A stretch of 64,000 nt of DNA, taken from NCBI GenBank assembly GCA_944472135.2, contig OX235264.1:119503809-119567808 (forward strand). The letters are read 5' to 3'. The notes under the pieces are model-generated. The model did not search any database. It was not told the DNA's origin and was given only the letters and a program-made list of their open reading frames with translations. The stretch comes from Trichobilharzia regenti. Taxonomy: Eukaryota; Platyhelminthes; Trematoda; Strigeidida; Schistosomatidae. Below are positions 60,501 to 61,113 of this stretch, in pieces; positions within the stretch are counted from its first letter, which is position 1; each line of letters opens with the position of its first letter. Position numbers and translations under genes: made by a program.

Positions 60501-61113
60501 ACTAGTTCCTAGTATCCAGTTAAAGTATCTAATACAATTAGTCCTACAATGGATCAATCGCGACCCTGAATAGCTGGCTCACTTGTAACGTCTCTGACTG
60601 CAGAACTCACTTGGTGGCACGCATTCGAATCTACCTTGCTGACCAGTGAGTGCCAACTAGCACGAGATATTGGTCCAGGCAAGGATTCCTATGGTCGATT
60701 GCGTCCAACCACTGAATAACACCACAATTCGTTAGTATTAAATTCATATCGATAAGAAAGCTACCGCGTTTACATTTAGAAGTGTAATTTCAGAATTCCA
60801 TTACAGCGTAAACAACTACAAAATAAAATATGCAAACAATTGAGTGTTTTAATGCTAGTTTCCATTGATTTGAAAAATTGTTTTTAAAACATTTTGCTAA
60901 TTTTTAACACATTTAATTAACCATTCCATTTCTAACCCAACCCTCTTATCTTTATCTTGTTCTGAATTAAAGATAAATGTGAAGAATTAGGACCAAGTGT
61001 ATGCCCAAACGGTTATTGTATTGCCTTATCTAATGGTGATTATGAGTGTCAATGCGATATTGGCTATCAAAGTACATCAGATCGTAAAAAGTGTATCCTA
61101 CCAATGGATGATT
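4179..61113 (+). CDS. Fibrillin/LTBP-like multi-EGF gene, internal part, 7 exons
   Basis: Seven exons join at 4179-4391, 7065-7134, 11994-12055, 16794-16916, 37155-37304, 58026-58157 and 60973-61113, giving 891 nt (297 codons) without a stop. Every intron is GT-AG, and all junctions are phase 1 except the one between exons 2 and 3 (phase 2). The product is one TB-like (eight-cysteine) domain followed by five EGF-like domains; the first has the calcium-binding signature DINEC. TB plus cbEGF is the combination known from fibrillins and latent TGF-beta binding proteins, which are secreted and build extracellular microfibrils; that role is inferred. No start codon, signal peptide or stop lies in the window: the frame enters exon 1 with 2 nt and leaves exon 7 with 1 nt, so exons exist on both sides. 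Introns measure 2,673, 4,859, 4,738, 20,238, 20,721 and 2,815 bp and are filled with retroelements. I saw no further Cys-rich exon in the introns, but an extra symmetrical phase-1 exon could be missed by eye. Confidence 0.85.
4863..5475 (+). mobile_element. Degenerate RTE-like LINE 3' end
   Basis: Words shared with other LINE 3' ends here: GCATTAGGAAGACGAAAAGC, ATCGAAAACCGTC, GGTTATGGATTG, TTAGGTGACA and the final GTGGCTGAAGCCCTATG...GGAACCCAGGGAT. It sits in intron 1. Confidence 0.5.
5650..5865 (-). mobile_element. Ribozyme-SINE (family B), antisense copy
   Basis: Reverse strand: tRNA-like head with A box (CAGTGGCTTAATGG) and B box GGTTCGAATCTC, then a hammerhead-like core, then the CCTGGTTTTCCAATGG tail. 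Forms the left arm of a foldback with 6005-6205. Confidence 0.65.
5725..5770 (-). ncRNA. Hammerhead-like core, lesioned
   Basis: Reverse strand carries stem I GTACTG, TGAAGAG, stem II GTCC/GGAC, GAAA, self-complementary ACAGCTGT, then AGTAC. The C of the CTGANGA core is missing, so cleavage is not expected. Confidence 0.5.
6005..6205 (+). mobile_element. Ribozyme-SINE (family B), sense copy
   Basis: tRNA-like head (GGGTCTCAGTAGCTTAGTAG, damaged B box GATTTCAACCCC), hammerhead-like core and the GGTTTTCCAATGGTTC...TCATGATGAAATC tail. Head-to-head with 5650-5865; between them 5866-6004 holds TTCTAACTTCTGCCA and its inverse TGGCAGAAGTTAGAA. Confidence 0.65.
6093..6140 (+). ncRNA. Hammerhead-like core, lesioned
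   Basis: Stem I GTACTG (6095-6100) pairs exactly with CAGTAC (6134-6139). Stem II is GTCC/GGAC, the second core is GAAA (6122-6125), and stem III is the palindrome ACAGCTGT (6125-6132). The first core reads TGAAGAG without its leading C, as in its inverted partner. Confidence 0.55.
6465..6930 (+). mobile_element. PLE C-terminal fragment and 3' end
   Basis: Translation near 6612-6725 reads [25 protein letters not shown], the conserved PLE C-terminus (compare IAEAMAI...PELCIQKKF at 62480-62540). Near-identical blocks GGTTATTGAACAAAGAACATTC (6479) and GGTTATCGAAAAGAACATTC (6907) bracket it. Confidence 0.55.
7065..7134 (+). CDS. Exon 2: N-terminal half of cbEGF domain 1
   Basis: This 70-nt exon lies between acceptor TTTTAATTAG and donor GTAAGT. 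Joined to exon 1 it reads [16 protein letters not shown] then [13 protein letters not shown] is the N-terminal calcium ligand signature of cbEGF domains, and C-x-N-x4-Y-x-C (completed by exon 3) fits the site where Asp/Asn is beta-hydroxylated in this family. Four of the six EGF cysteines are here. The 3' splice phase is 2, unlike every other junction of the gene, so the EGF fold is split between two short exons. Confidence 0.85.
7360..7565 (-). repeat. Dispersed repeat, inverse of 55590-55760
   Basis: Shared in opposite orientation: GTTCTGTACTGCTTGTGACC, CTGTGATTGGTTGGTGAG, CCTCAAGGTTAAGCTTTGTT, TTTCTCATGACCC. It abuts the Sm-alpha-like element to its right and may be an extension of it. No coding content. 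Confidence 0.45.
7566..7930 (-). mobile_element. Sm-alpha-like hammerhead SINE, antisense, degraded
   Basis: Reverse strand: head ending GGTTCGAGAC, the block AGTGGGAACACCATCACTCAC, a hammerhead remnant (GAACAGGACGAAATGCACATCC; the CTGANGA core is lost) and the tail block ATTTCAGTCCAATCAATGAAG. Same order as in 29478-30057. Confidence 0.6.
8030..8835. mobile_element. PLE (type 2) foldback fragment
   Basis: 8030-8762 is antisense to the PLE type at 31147-32035 (3' end TTCTCTGAGCTGGATAGTTAATTTGCG, then GIY-YIG region with the TACAGTTTATTTTGTAGATG block). At about 8765 it switches to a short sense 3' end (CAAATAAATTATCCAGCTCAAAG) running to 8835. The two ends are thus inverted copies of the same terminus. 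Confidence 0.65.
8845..10930 (+). mobile_element. RTE-like LINE, 5' truncated, frameshifted
   Basis: The longest LINE in the window. It begins in the linker before the RT ([16 protein letters not shown], stop, EERRT-like) and carries [17 protein letters not shown] (9357-9411), [14 protein letters not shown] (9760-9800), [10 protein letters not shown] (9930-9965), [11 protein letters not shown] (10070-10105) with the catalytic Asp pair, then [11 protein letters not shown] (10465-10500), [12 protein letters not shown] (10665-10700) and WNPKGRRR. It ends in ATGTTCCTCTAGGAATTAAAGG plus a short TAATAATAA tail. At least four frameshifts or stops break it; no endonuclease domain is left. Order and motifs fit the RTE clade (SR2-like in schistosomes), which is my best guess at clade. 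Confidence 0.75.
11215..11850 (+). mobile_element. Degenerate RTE-like LINE 3' end
   Basis: Collinear with 10180-10920 but diverged: CACCATCGATGGGAGAAGTTTAAAGG, ATTCGAATCTTCAACATGAATTTCAAATC, GATCAGCCAGATCGGCCAG; ends in AATAATAATAATAAG just before exon 3. Confidence 0.55.
11994..12055 (+). CDS. Exon 3: C-terminal half of cbEGF domain 1
   Basis: This 62-nt exon lies between acceptor TTTCTCTTTAG and donor GTGAGT. With exon 2 it completes [18 protein letters not shown], supplying the last EGF cysteines and the usual loop between cysteines 5 and 6. It ends in phase 1 so that exon 4 continues with KSPC. Each half-domain exon alone would shift the frame, so exons 2 and 3 must be used or skipped together. 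Confidence 0.85.
12330..13330 (-). mobile_element. PLE 3' part with 3' UTR, antisense
   Basis: The reverse strand at 12905-13090 reads [19 protein letters not shown], the end of a GIY-YIG domain; coding traces continue to about 13330. 12330-12790 is its 3' UTR, repeated in the same orientation at 39580-39960 (ATTAAAATGCCATAATAAACAG, GGGGGACGGATAAAACTC). Confidence 0.6.
13425..13830 (+). repeat. Direct repeat, copy 1
   Basis: Paired with 14770-15180 in the same order and orientation: CAGTCTGTTAGTGTGTCCA, ATTGGTTCATTT, GTCACTAACTGACATCTGAGTT, CACTGACTTTTATTTCTA, GAGCGCTTCA-like. Each copy is followed by LINE 3' sequence. No coding content seen. Confidence 0.6.
13831..14125 (+). mobile_element. 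RTE-like LINE 3' fragment, left part
   Basis: Contains CAGCATAAAAAAAACAAGATTAGG, GTCAGAAACTTTG, AAATGGCCGGAAAGAATTAG and ATGGACTGGGCACACACTGAGG. It is interrupted at about 14125 by a SINE pair and resumes at 14572. Confidence 0.55.
14126..14571. mobile_element. Ribozyme-SINE family B insertion, foldback type
   Basis: 14130-14370 is antisense-type sequence (ATTCTAACTTCTGCCAATTCACG ... GGATTTCTTCATGAG); 14375-14571 is a sense copy with tRNA-like A box (CAGTGGTTCAATGG) and intact B box GGTTCGAATCC. The core at 14465-14510 reads TTGAGGA and GGAA, both mutated. Flanked by LINE sequence that repeats on both sides. Confidence 0.6.
14572..14769 (+). mobile_element. RTE-like LINE 3' fragment, right part
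   Basis: Starts with AATGTGCAGACGCAAATGGAG, duplicating the end of the left part (14078-14125), and continues TCATTGGATGGCATCCCTCGAGTAG. Confidence 0.5.
14770..15180 (+). repeat. Direct repeat, copy 2
   Basis: Second copy of 13425-13830 about 1.35 kb downstream, again followed by LINE 3' sequence. Clearly diverged from copy 1, so the duplication is not recent. Confidence 0.6.
15181..15940 (+). mobile_element. RTE-like LINE 3' end with nested ribozyme SINE
   Basis: LINE words at 15181-15290 (ATAAGAGATTAGGATTTTTAAAC, GTGAAATCAGTTCTTCTCTATG) resume at 15570-15940 (GAAGATCAAGTGGCTGGTCGGCCAG ... CCTATGTTCAACTCG). The gap 15291-15560 is filled by a sense family B SINE. Confidence 0.6.
15291..15560 (+). 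mobile_element. Ribozyme-SINE (family B), sense
   Basis: Head TCATTGGATCGAGTCCCAGTGGCTTAATGG, damaged B box GAGTTCGAACACG, and core at 15403-15449: CTTAAGA (one change from CTGANGA), intact GAAA, palindrome ACAGCTGT. Tail AATCTGTCAGATTCCTATAAAAACCAATAC. Confidence 0.65.
16080..16310 (+). repeat. PLE-associated terminal block
   Basis: Contains TGCGATTGTACAGCTTTTGAGAATGAAATCGCCGAAAAGA. The same block occurs inverted at 22140-22290 and, diverged, at 59725-59765 and 63010-63060, always beside PLE sequence. Confidence 0.5.
16794..16916 (+). CDS. Exon 4: EGF-like domain 2
   Basis: The exon follows a pyrimidine-rich acceptor (CTTCCATTTTAG) and ends at donor GTAAGT. It reads [42 protein letters not shown], a complete six-cysteine EGF-like domain when the final split Cys codon is finished by exon 5. 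[11 protein letters not shown] carries the Asp and aromatic residue of the hydroxylation consensus, but the usual DxNEC start is absent, so calcium binding is less certain than for domain 1. It is a symmetrical phase 1-1 exon. The intron after it is 20,238 bp. Confidence 0.88.
17015..18505 (-). mobile_element. CR1-like LINE (SR1-like), antisense, 5' truncated
   Basis: Reverse-strand reading: [19 protein letters not shown] (about 18040-18100), [13 protein letters not shown] (17885-17920), NADD at the catalytic site (about 17810-17825), then the C-terminal part 17218-17715 with [53 protein letters not shown]. This order is that of CR1-clade non-LTR elements. One internal stop (after GPLLFIL) and other changes disable it. 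The 3' end is near 17015, about 100 bp after exon 4. Confidence 0.75.
18506..19480. other. No gene; possible degraded repeat
   Basis: No exon-like reading frame. CACGATTTGAACTCTCG near 18758 looks like an inverted B box, so part may be a worn tRNA-derived element. Otherwise nothing recognised. Confidence 0.3.
19481..20195. mobile_element. Ribozyme-SINE family B (subtype with CTAGTATGAAAC), foldback
   Basis: 19490-19680 is an antisense copy (head near 19640, core 19522-19570). 19960-20195 is a sense copy with head CAGTGGCTGAATGG, B box GTGTTCGAACC and core 20075-20123 (CTGATAA, then CTAGTATGAAAC and ACAGCTGT). Between them is a block with CATCTGGATGGACGTCACTGG and GGGACTCCAGGAAACTCC, also seen at 53050-53120. 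Confidence 0.6.
20196..20940. other. No gene recognised
   Basis: AT-rich intron sequence with no convincing coding frame and no repeat I can match inside the window. Confidence 0.3.
20945..21860 (+). mobile_element. PLE (type 2), sense, degraded
   Basis: Collinear with the reverse of 31147-32035: TCCAAAAGAATGGATATCCC, GACATCTCAAAAATCACCG, AACATCATATACAAGATAAACTG, CGAAAGACATGACATCCATTCC, GGGTCAAAGTTCAAGTCAAGG, and the 3' end AACTATCCAGCTCAAAGAAC. Many frameshifts. Confidence 0.6.
22130..23690 (-). mobile_element. PLE, antisense, RT end plus GIY-YIG and 3' UTR
   Basis: Reverse strand 22835-23368 keeps a 177-codon frame with [19 protein letters not shown], then [15 protein letters not shown] and [13 protein letters not shown]: a GIY-YIG endonuclease domain fused after the RT, the PLE arrangement. 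RT traces reach about 23690. 22280-22800 is the 3' UTR, itself made of about three imperfect units (CTTGATATGAA, ATTACAAGAGGC, GAGCATGGAAACAAA); parts recur at 42720-42790 and 44820-44945. Confidence 0.7.
23695..25085. other. No gene; microsatellite pair inside
   Basis: A 156-codon frame at 23774-24244 has no recognisable domain and no splice-site support. The inverted (CA)n/(GT)n pair is listed separately. The rest is unmatched intron sequence. Confidence 0.3.
24297..24580. repeat. Inverted (CA)n / (GT)n microsatellites
   Basis: A CA run at 24316-24338 (preceded by ACACTCT) and a GT run at 24536-24564 (followed by GGGAGTGTG) are reverse complements beyond the simple repeat, as ACACTCTCACAC matches GTGTGGGAGTGT with one gap. 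About 200 bp separate them. Confidence 0.6.
25090..26215 (-). mobile_element. PLE, antisense, RT plus GIY-YIG remnant
   Basis: Reverse strand: [18 protein letters not shown] (26125-26180), [15 protein letters not shown] and [18 protein letters not shown] (25850-25950), then [20 protein letters not shown] (25380-25445). RT palm, IYRKP thumb motif and GIY-YIG follow in the PLE order; frameshifts divide them. Confidence 0.7.
26290..27620 (-). mobile_element. PLE, antisense, RT plus GIY-YIG remnant
   Basis: Reverse strand: [20 protein letters not shown] (27485-27545), [13 protein letters not shown], then a 170-codon frame 26674-27186 with [32 protein letters not shown] and [22 protein letters not shown] replaces the YIGR of active GIY-YIG domains. 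26290-26530 is likely 3' UTR. A second PLE lies immediately to its left in the same orientation. Confidence 0.7.
27621..28235. other. No gene recognised
   Basis: No exon, no RT or SINE motif found. Confidence 0.3.
28236..28430 (+). mobile_element. tRNA-derived SINE (family C), sense
   Basis: Head GTCGGTGGCACAGTGGTTAG (A box) and GGGGTTCGAGCC (B box), then a body containing TACCAAAAATACGGCGTGGAATC and a short A-rich end AAAAAAATAAATAAAC. Antisense relatives at 40425-40620 and 42235-42420. No hammerhead core. Confidence 0.7.
28431..28975. other. No gene recognised
   Basis: AT-rich intron; a short TTATTATTATTATTG run near 28707. Nothing else identified. Confidence 0.3.
29478..29692 (-). mobile_element. 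Sm-alpha-like hammerhead SINE, antisense
   Basis: Reverse strand: A box within CAAGTGGTCTAGTGG, B box GGTTCGAGCC, AGTGGGAACATCATCACTCAC, hammerhead core, then CTCCACTGCTAGCCACCATCC. tRNA-derived promoter and ribozyme in the order known for schistosome Sm-alpha. Confidence 0.75.
29506..29553 (-). ncRNA. Hammerhead ribozyme, near-intact but lesioned
   Basis: Reverse strand: stem I ATCCAG, intact core CTGACGA, stem II GTCC/GGAC, then AAAA in place of GAAA, a disturbed stem III, and stem I return CTGG. The G-to-A change hits an invariant core position. Confidence 0.6.
29693..30057. mobile_element. Sm-alpha-like palindrome around a second hammerhead
   Basis: Left arm 29695-29834 (antisense tail block) and right arm 29916-30057 (sense tail block) are inverted copies; the about 80-bp loop holds a sense ATCACTCACTGAGAAATGCAGG block and the ribozyme. 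Shared arm words: CCGTCGATTGATTGGACCG, GACATGTCGGCTTCTTG, CAATTGGTGGAT. Confidence 0.7.
29869..29913 (+). ncRNA. Hammerhead ribozyme, lesioned at first core base
   Basis: Stem I ATCCAG (29869-29874) pairs with CTGGAT (29908-29913). Core 29875-29881 is TTGACGA (C to T), stem II GTCC/GGAC, GAAA at 29896-29899, stem III the palindrome ATGCGCAT, cleavage expected after 29907. Only the first core base departs from the rule. Confidence 0.65.
30241..31133. other. No gene; GA microsatellite and SINE tail
   Basis: 30519-30537 is (GA)n. 30898-31005 resembles the end of a family B SINE (TTGATTGGTTGGAAGATTTC). No coding evidence. Confidence 0.35.
31134..32569. mobile_element. Inverted PLE (type 2) insertion with 13-bp target duplication
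   Basis: Direct repeats AAGATCTTGAAAC at 31134-31146 and 32557-32569 flank the unit. 31147-32035 is antisense [21 protein letters not shown] and [14 protein letters not shown] (31640-31745, GIY-YIG), then the C-terminal part and 3' end to 31187. 32050-32556 is a sense copy of the same 3' part, joined to a short upstream piece by an internal deletion at 32096. The arms 31187-31646 and 32097-32556 are almost identical (I found one clear mismatch), so the event is recent. Confidence 0.8.
32830..33300 (-). mobile_element. PLE 3' end, antisense
   Basis: Matches 48609-49180: AATATTAGAACAAGACATATA, TTAGATCTTCTTCAGGCTTTA, AATGACGGTGATTTTGTGGATC, and the C-terminal coding block ending CCTTTTGAACGGAATAC on the reverse strand. 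Confidence 0.65.
33301..33990. other. No gene recognised
   Basis: No exon-like sequence, RT motif or SINE head found. Confidence 0.3.
33995..34960. mobile_element. Foldback element with ~210-bp inverted ends
   Basis: 33995-34215 and 34745-34960 are inverted copies (GAACGAAGAATATTCTT, TTGACGCC/GTCAAAATTGCTAGTCG, GTTTGTCACACAAATACGACTAG, diverged). The 530-bp middle has no domain; its A-rich layout resembles PLE 3' UTRs, so a PLE-derived foldback is likely. Confidence 0.55.
34961..35320. other. No gene recognised
   Basis: AT-rich intron; CAACAATAACAACTACG region only. Nothing identified. Confidence 0.3.
35325..35570 (-). mobile_element. tRNA-derived SINE relative, antisense, degraded
   Basis: Reverse strand carries a family-B-like core remnant (CTGCTGAGG ... 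GATGAAACATCTGTCCAATA). The + strand GGGATTGAACCTAGGACCTC is an inverted B-box region. Confidence 0.4.
35945..36615. mobile_element. Ribozyme-SINE family B, foldback pair
   Basis: 35947-36300 antisense (ACCATTAAGCCACTATGACCC; TTTCTGCCAATTCATGACATAG; AATAGACAGCTGTTTCGTCC). 36330-36615 sense (CTATGTCATGAATTAGC, head CCAGTGGCTGATGAATGG, B box GGGTCCGAACAC, core, TGATGTCAGCTCATGATGAAATCC tail). Confidence 0.6.
36462..36512 (+). ncRNA. Hammerhead core with both conserved strands intact
   Basis: CTGAAGA (36471-36477) and GAAA (36493-36496) are both intact, with stem II GTCT/AGGAC and palindrome ACAGCTGT. Stem I (GTAATT against TAGTGC) is poorly paired, which makes activity doubtful. Confidence 0.5.
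36616..37154. other. No gene; intron end before exon 5
   Basis: A 62-codon frame at 36737 shows no domain. A (GT)n run at 37117-37135 lies just before the exon 5 acceptor. Confidence 0.35.
37155..37304 (+). CDS. Exon 5: EGF-like domain 3
   Basis: The acceptor is CATTTACAG, about 20 bp after a (GT)n run at 37117-37135 that sits in the polypyrimidine position; the donor is GTAAGT. It reads [44 protein letters not shown]: six EGF cysteines with the ECxCxxGF pattern. The hydroxylation position holds Pro instead of Asp/Asn ([10 protein letters not shown]), so this copy would not be modified there. The exon is phase 1-1, 150 nt. Confidence 0.88.
37305..37914. other. No gene recognised
   Basis: Start of the 20.7-kb intron 5; no repeat identified. 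Confidence 0.3.
37915..38157 (-). mobile_element. tRNA-derived SINE (family D, A-tailed type), antisense
   Basis: Reverse strand: head GCGTCGGTGGCACAGCAGTAG, damaged B box GTCCGGTTCCCGG, body TAAGACTGGTAAAGAGGGAAGG and AAACCAAACACCACCGCTACC, end CCCTATGTTCCG. Close to 61182-61442. Confidence 0.6.
38158..38905. other. No gene recognised
   Basis: Some CT-rich stretches recalling antisense LINE 3' ends (CATTTTCTCCTTGCACTG), too weak to call. Confidence 0.3.
38906..39447 (+). mobile_element. Solo LTR, 542 bp, with 5-bp target duplication
   Basis: Starts TGATATGTATCC and ends GTACATAACA, so the ends are TG...CA with inverted termini (TGATATGTA against TACATAACA). The target duplication GAGGT is at 38901-38905 and 39448-39452. 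It shares its full length with 47835-48369 and parts with 57264-57659. No internal gag-pol sequence adjoins it. A 5-bp duplication fits Ty3/gypsy elements. Strand is arbitrary. Confidence 0.85.
39580..40110. mobile_element. PLE 3' UTR in foldback form
   Basis: 39580-39960 repeats the 3' UTR at 12330-12700. Its first block (39625-39710, with GAAGGGTCAAATTAATAAAATTAC) recurs inverted at 40027-40110 (ATTAATTTGACCCTTCACCGG). Confidence 0.6.
40420..40620 (-). mobile_element. tRNA-derived SINE (family C), antisense
   Basis: Reverse of 28236-28430: GTGCGTCGGTGGCACAGTGG, GGTTCGAGCCC, ACAAAATTCGGGCTACCGATATCC-like body, CTGTAAATCAAAAATC end. Confidence 0.7.
40838..41925. mobile_element. PLE foldback: inverted terminal repeats around GIY-YIG remnant
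   Basis: 40838-41180 and 41540-41925 are inverted copies (TTTGTTTATTAGATGTATCG; TTTACTGGATGACACAC; CTTGAGTTTTATAGTTTTC; GATTCGATAAACAAA; ATCCCATCCTATTGTA). The centre is antisense PLE ([19 protein letters not shown] at 41465-41545, and a YIGQT-like segment near 41320). Same layout as 2713-4095 with longer arms. Confidence 0.7.
41930..42234. other. No gene recognised
   Basis: AT-rich, no repeat matched. Confidence 0.3.
42235..42422 (-). mobile_element. tRNA-derived SINE (family C), antisense
   Basis: Second antisense copy, more diverged: GTGCGTCGGTGGCAAAGTGG head on the reverse strand, GAGGTTCGATCC B box, and TACCAAAAATACAGTGTGGAATC body. Confidence 0.65.
42795..42960 (-). mobile_element. 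Ribozyme-SINE (family B), antisense
   Basis: Reverse strand: B box GGTTCGAACTCC, core at 42861-42908 with CCGAAGA (one change), GAAA and ACAGCTG(C), tail GGTTTTCCAATGGTTCTC. The A-box end is truncated at 42960. Confidence 0.6.
42965..43430 (+). mobile_element. Two joined PLE fragments, sense
   Basis: 43060-43235 carries the PLE block before the endonuclease ([18 protein letters not shown]: AAGAAACTTTACATGAATTTGG), and 43262-43430 the type 2 PLE 3' end (GAGAGATGATTGATAAACTCG). A GTTT run at 43244-43269 separates them. Confidence 0.5.
43536..44108 (-). pseudogene. CHMP1 (ESCRT-III, Did2/Vps46) retrocopy with one stop
   Basis: Reverse strand from ATG at 44108 gives [43 protein letters not shown], [11 protein letters not shown], then an in-frame TAA at 43917-43919, then [39 protein letters not shown] and the C-terminal [12 protein letters not shown] ending at TGA. 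Layout and length (190 codons plus stop) match charged multivesicular body protein 1, a regulator of ESCRT-III disassembly; the last block is where family members bind MIT domains. It is intronless, antisense within intron 5 and in one frame throughout except the single stop, so it is a fairly young processed copy. I see no clear poly(A) tract. A short peptide from either half cannot be excluded but has no support. Confidence 0.8.
44110..44820. other. No gene; possible 5' flank of the retrocopy
   Basis: A 104-codon frame at 44399-44713 (+) shows no domain. 44110-44165 could include 5' UTR of the CHMP1-like copy. Confidence 0.3.
44820..44945 (-). mobile_element. PLE 3' UTR fragment
   Basis: Matches 22565-22685 (ATTACAAGAGGCATAGAAAC, GGTTATTCTAAACGG, AGGAGGAGCATGGAAAC). 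Confidence 0.5.
44950..45552 (+). mobile_element. RTE-like LINE 3' end with (AAT)n tail
   Basis: GATCCGGATTTTCAACTCC, GAAGTCAGTGCTACT, TATACGGATCAGAGACTTGG match 10430-10495; ends CTATGTTCCTCTATGAACTACAGG, then about 14 AAT units at 45508-45550. Confidence 0.65.
46105..46485 (-). mobile_element. tRNA-derived repeat (family E), antisense
   Basis: Contains an inverted B-box region (GAGATTCGAACCCGCG), ATATTAGATAGTTGGAGGCAATCC and AACTAGTGTGATGTGTCTAGTCC. The same blocks make the foldback at 60235-60725. Confidence 0.5.
46490..46905 (+). mobile_element. RTE-like LINE 3' end
   Basis: CATTCAGCATAAAGAAACAAG, GGTGAGAGCCGATCGCTCAAC, GGAGAAAGTGGAGATGCATTG, ATGTTCCACACGGAACGCAAAGG and an ATT-repeat tail. 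Close to 55830-56185. Confidence 0.6.
47043..47280 (+). mobile_element. tRNA-derived SINE (family D), sense, with target duplication
   Basis: Head GTCGGCGGTACAATGGTAAGG (A box), GGGGCTCGATCCCC (B box), body ending CCATATTCCACTGGGAATG and an (AAT)n tail. TAACCATG at 47035-47042 and 47281-47288 flanks it exactly. Confidence 0.75.
47665..48430 (-). mobile_element. tRNA-derived SINE (family D), split by a solo LTR
   Basis: 47665-47834 holds the SINE 3' part (antisense; CAGTGGAACATAGGGCTTC ... GGCTGGGGATTGAACTC) and 48370-48430 the head (GAACCACATGAGGCATGG ... GTGCTACCGACG). Rejoining them restores the order seen at 37915-38157. Confidence 0.75.
47835..48369 (+). mobile_element. Solo LTR, 535 bp, nested in a SINE
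   Basis: TGATATGTATCC ... GTACATAACA, flanked by AACTC at 47830-47834 and 48370-48374. Very similar to 38906-39447 (GAGTGTTTGTTGACAGTCC, CAATTTGGCGACGGGG), differing by short indels. Strand is arbitrary. Confidence 0.88.
48446..48596. mobile_element. PLE terminal-repeat fragment, left piece
   Basis: TTAGATAAGTCTATTTTAAATATCACACAG and ACTGGATGACATTTAGAGC match 366-440. It resumes after the nested PLE at 49356-49510 (GTGTAGGCGTTGCATCATTCC matches 570-590). Confidence 0.5.
48609..49343 (-). mobile_element. 5'-truncated PLE with 12-bp target duplication
   Basis: ATATTTTTCTCT occurs at 48597-48608 and 49344-49355. Reverse strand begins inside GIY-YIG ([18 protein letters not shown]), continues [20 protein letters not shown], ends [28 protein letters not shown], stop at 49046, then the 3' UTR with (TAA)n. 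It interrupts a PLE terminal repeat. Confidence 0.8.
49515..50230. mobile_element. Ribozyme-SINE family B, foldback pair
   Basis: 49520-49740 antisense (GGATTTCATCATGATCTGAC, core remnant 49615-49665, GATTCGAACCC) and 49965-50230 sense (GTAGAAGTTAGAATTCATGG, TTGGGTTCGAATCG, GGTTTTCCAATGGTTCTC). The middle holds GGCCATGACTTGCTACTAG, also at 14240 and 36080. Confidence 0.6.
50460..51490 (-). mobile_element. PLE, antisense, RT plus GIY-YIG remnant
   Basis: Reverse strand: a domain-end block ([22 protein letters not shown] at 50900-50960), [18 protein letters not shown] (50830-50880), and a Cys-rich GIY-YIG start near 50745. RT palm traces ([20 protein letters not shown]) reach 51480. Confidence 0.6.
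51625..52190. mobile_element. Family B SINE fragments
   Basis: 51640-51720 has the CTAGTATGAAACAGCTG core and TCTCTAACTGATGTCA tail (sense). 51935-52160 is a second sense copy, with TTGGGTTCACTACCC (damaged B box) and TCTAGAACAGAACACCTGTC. Both worn. Confidence 0.45.
52195..52734. other. Possible worn SINE; no gene
   Basis: GTGACCGACGATGCTCCCACTGAGAG near 52278 resembles the antisense Sm-alpha block TGATGTTCCCACTGAGGC (29569). Rest unmatched. Confidence 0.35.
52735..53310 (-). mobile_element. Family B SINE, antisense, long form
   Basis: GAGTACCGGACAGCTGTTTCATCC, CATTCAGCCACTGGGACCC, CATCTGGATGGATCTCACTGG, TCCAGGAAACTCCATCCTGTAG and a second partial copy to 53300. Same internal block as 19740-19810. 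Confidence 0.55.
53740..55330 (-). mobile_element. PLE, antisense, split by a LINE tail
   Basis: 53740-54766: 3' UTR, C-terminal and GIY-YIG part (TCATACAACTTATTTTGTGAATGG block). 55080-55330: RT palm, reverse strand [20 protein letters not shown], then [16 protein letters not shown]. The two pieces are contiguous in PLE order around the insertion. Confidence 0.7.
54767..55076 (-). mobile_element. RTE-like LINE 3' end nested in a PLE
   Basis: Reverse complement of 10600-10925: CTCCTAGAGGAACATAGGGC, GCCCACATGCTTTCATCTCC, CCTCCAAGTCACCC, starting with its TATTATTATTATTG tail. Near-consensus sequence, so young. Confidence 0.75.
55590..55760 (+). repeat. Dispersed repeat, inverse of 7360-7565
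   Basis: GGGTCATGAGAGAAAAACAATAAC, CTTGAGGAACTCACC, GGTCACAAGCAGTACAG match in reverse. No coding frame. Confidence 0.5.
55830..56185 (+). mobile_element. RTE-like LINE 3' end
   Basis: AGGTGAGAGCCGATTACTCAAC, GGAGAAAGTGGAGATGGATTG, ATGTTCCACTTTGAACCCAAGGGG, AATAATAATAATAG tail. Confidence 0.6.
56190..56540. other. No gene; TA-rich palindromic stretch
   Basis: 56410-56465 is a run of TATATAGTA units with several inversions. No coding evidence. Confidence 0.35.
56560..57215 (+). mobile_element. PLE GIY-YIG part, sense, degraded
   Basis: GAAATTAGAGGAAGAGTTTGG, CAATCGGTACCCTCAAAGG (RYPQRF-like), CAGTTACATTGGAAGAATAG (YIGRI-like) and a C-terminus with ATCAAGCGCTTGAAACCTGATTTGTGC. Confidence 0.55.
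57264..57659 (+). mobile_element. Solo LTR, 396 bp, with 5-bp target duplication
   Basis: TGATATGTACCC ... GTACATAACA, flanked by GTATG at 57259-57263 and 57660-57664. Shares ATGGATCGATA, CATGTTAAGACTGTCTA, TGGTGGTCTTCTGATTTCC with the other two but is shorter and more diverged. Strand is arbitrary. Confidence 0.85.
57665..58025. other. No gene; intron end before exon 6
   Basis: AT-rich; nothing matched. Confidence 0.3.
58026..58157 (+). CDS. Exon 6: EGF-like domain 4
   Basis: The acceptor is TTTATTTTATCAG and the donor GTAAGT. It reads [41 protein letters not shown], again a full six-cysteine EGF module in a single phase 1-1 exon. Like exon 5 it has Pro where the hydroxylated Asp/Asn would be, and the close match in layout (CxNGxC, IPxG, ECNxGF, DRxxC) suggests that domains 3 and 4 arose by exon duplication. 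The intron before it is 20,721 bp, the intron after it only 2,815 bp. Confidence 0.88.
   Translation: MKSIFVLFIEDIYVLMDIVSQLVEISFVNVILVSHCHMIVEGV
58158..59230. other. No gene; possible antisense retroelement
   Basis: A 95-codon reverse frame (58270-58557; [31 protein letters not shown]) is not a family I recognise. Rest unmatched. Confidence 0.3.
59235..59800 (-). mobile_element. PLE GIY-YIG part, antisense, degraded
   Basis: Reverse strand: [23 protein letters not shown] near 59520-59570, [10 protein letters not shown] near 59425, and the C-terminal [14 protein letters not shown] block at 59280-59310. 59725-59770 is the GCGATTGTACAGC block. Confidence 0.55.
60235..60725. mobile_element. 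tRNA-derived repeat (family E), foldback
   Basis: 60246-60335 and 60428-60518 are inverted copies (ACTAGTGTGTTATGTCTAGTCC; TTTGGTGCAGA). 60600-60700 holds a head remnant (GGCACGCATTCGAATC). Confidence 0.5.
60973..61113 (+). CDS. Exon 7: EGF-like domain 5
   Basis: The acceptor is AATTAAAG (weak polypyrimidine tract further upstream) and the donor GTAAGT. It reads [45 protein letters not shown]. Six EGF cysteines are present; the [11 protein letters not shown] loop is one residue longer than the hydroxylation consensus. The closing MDD followed by a split codon beginning with t would suit a following EGF starting DDC, so at least one more exon lies downstream, beyond 64,000 or unseen. Confidence 0.87.
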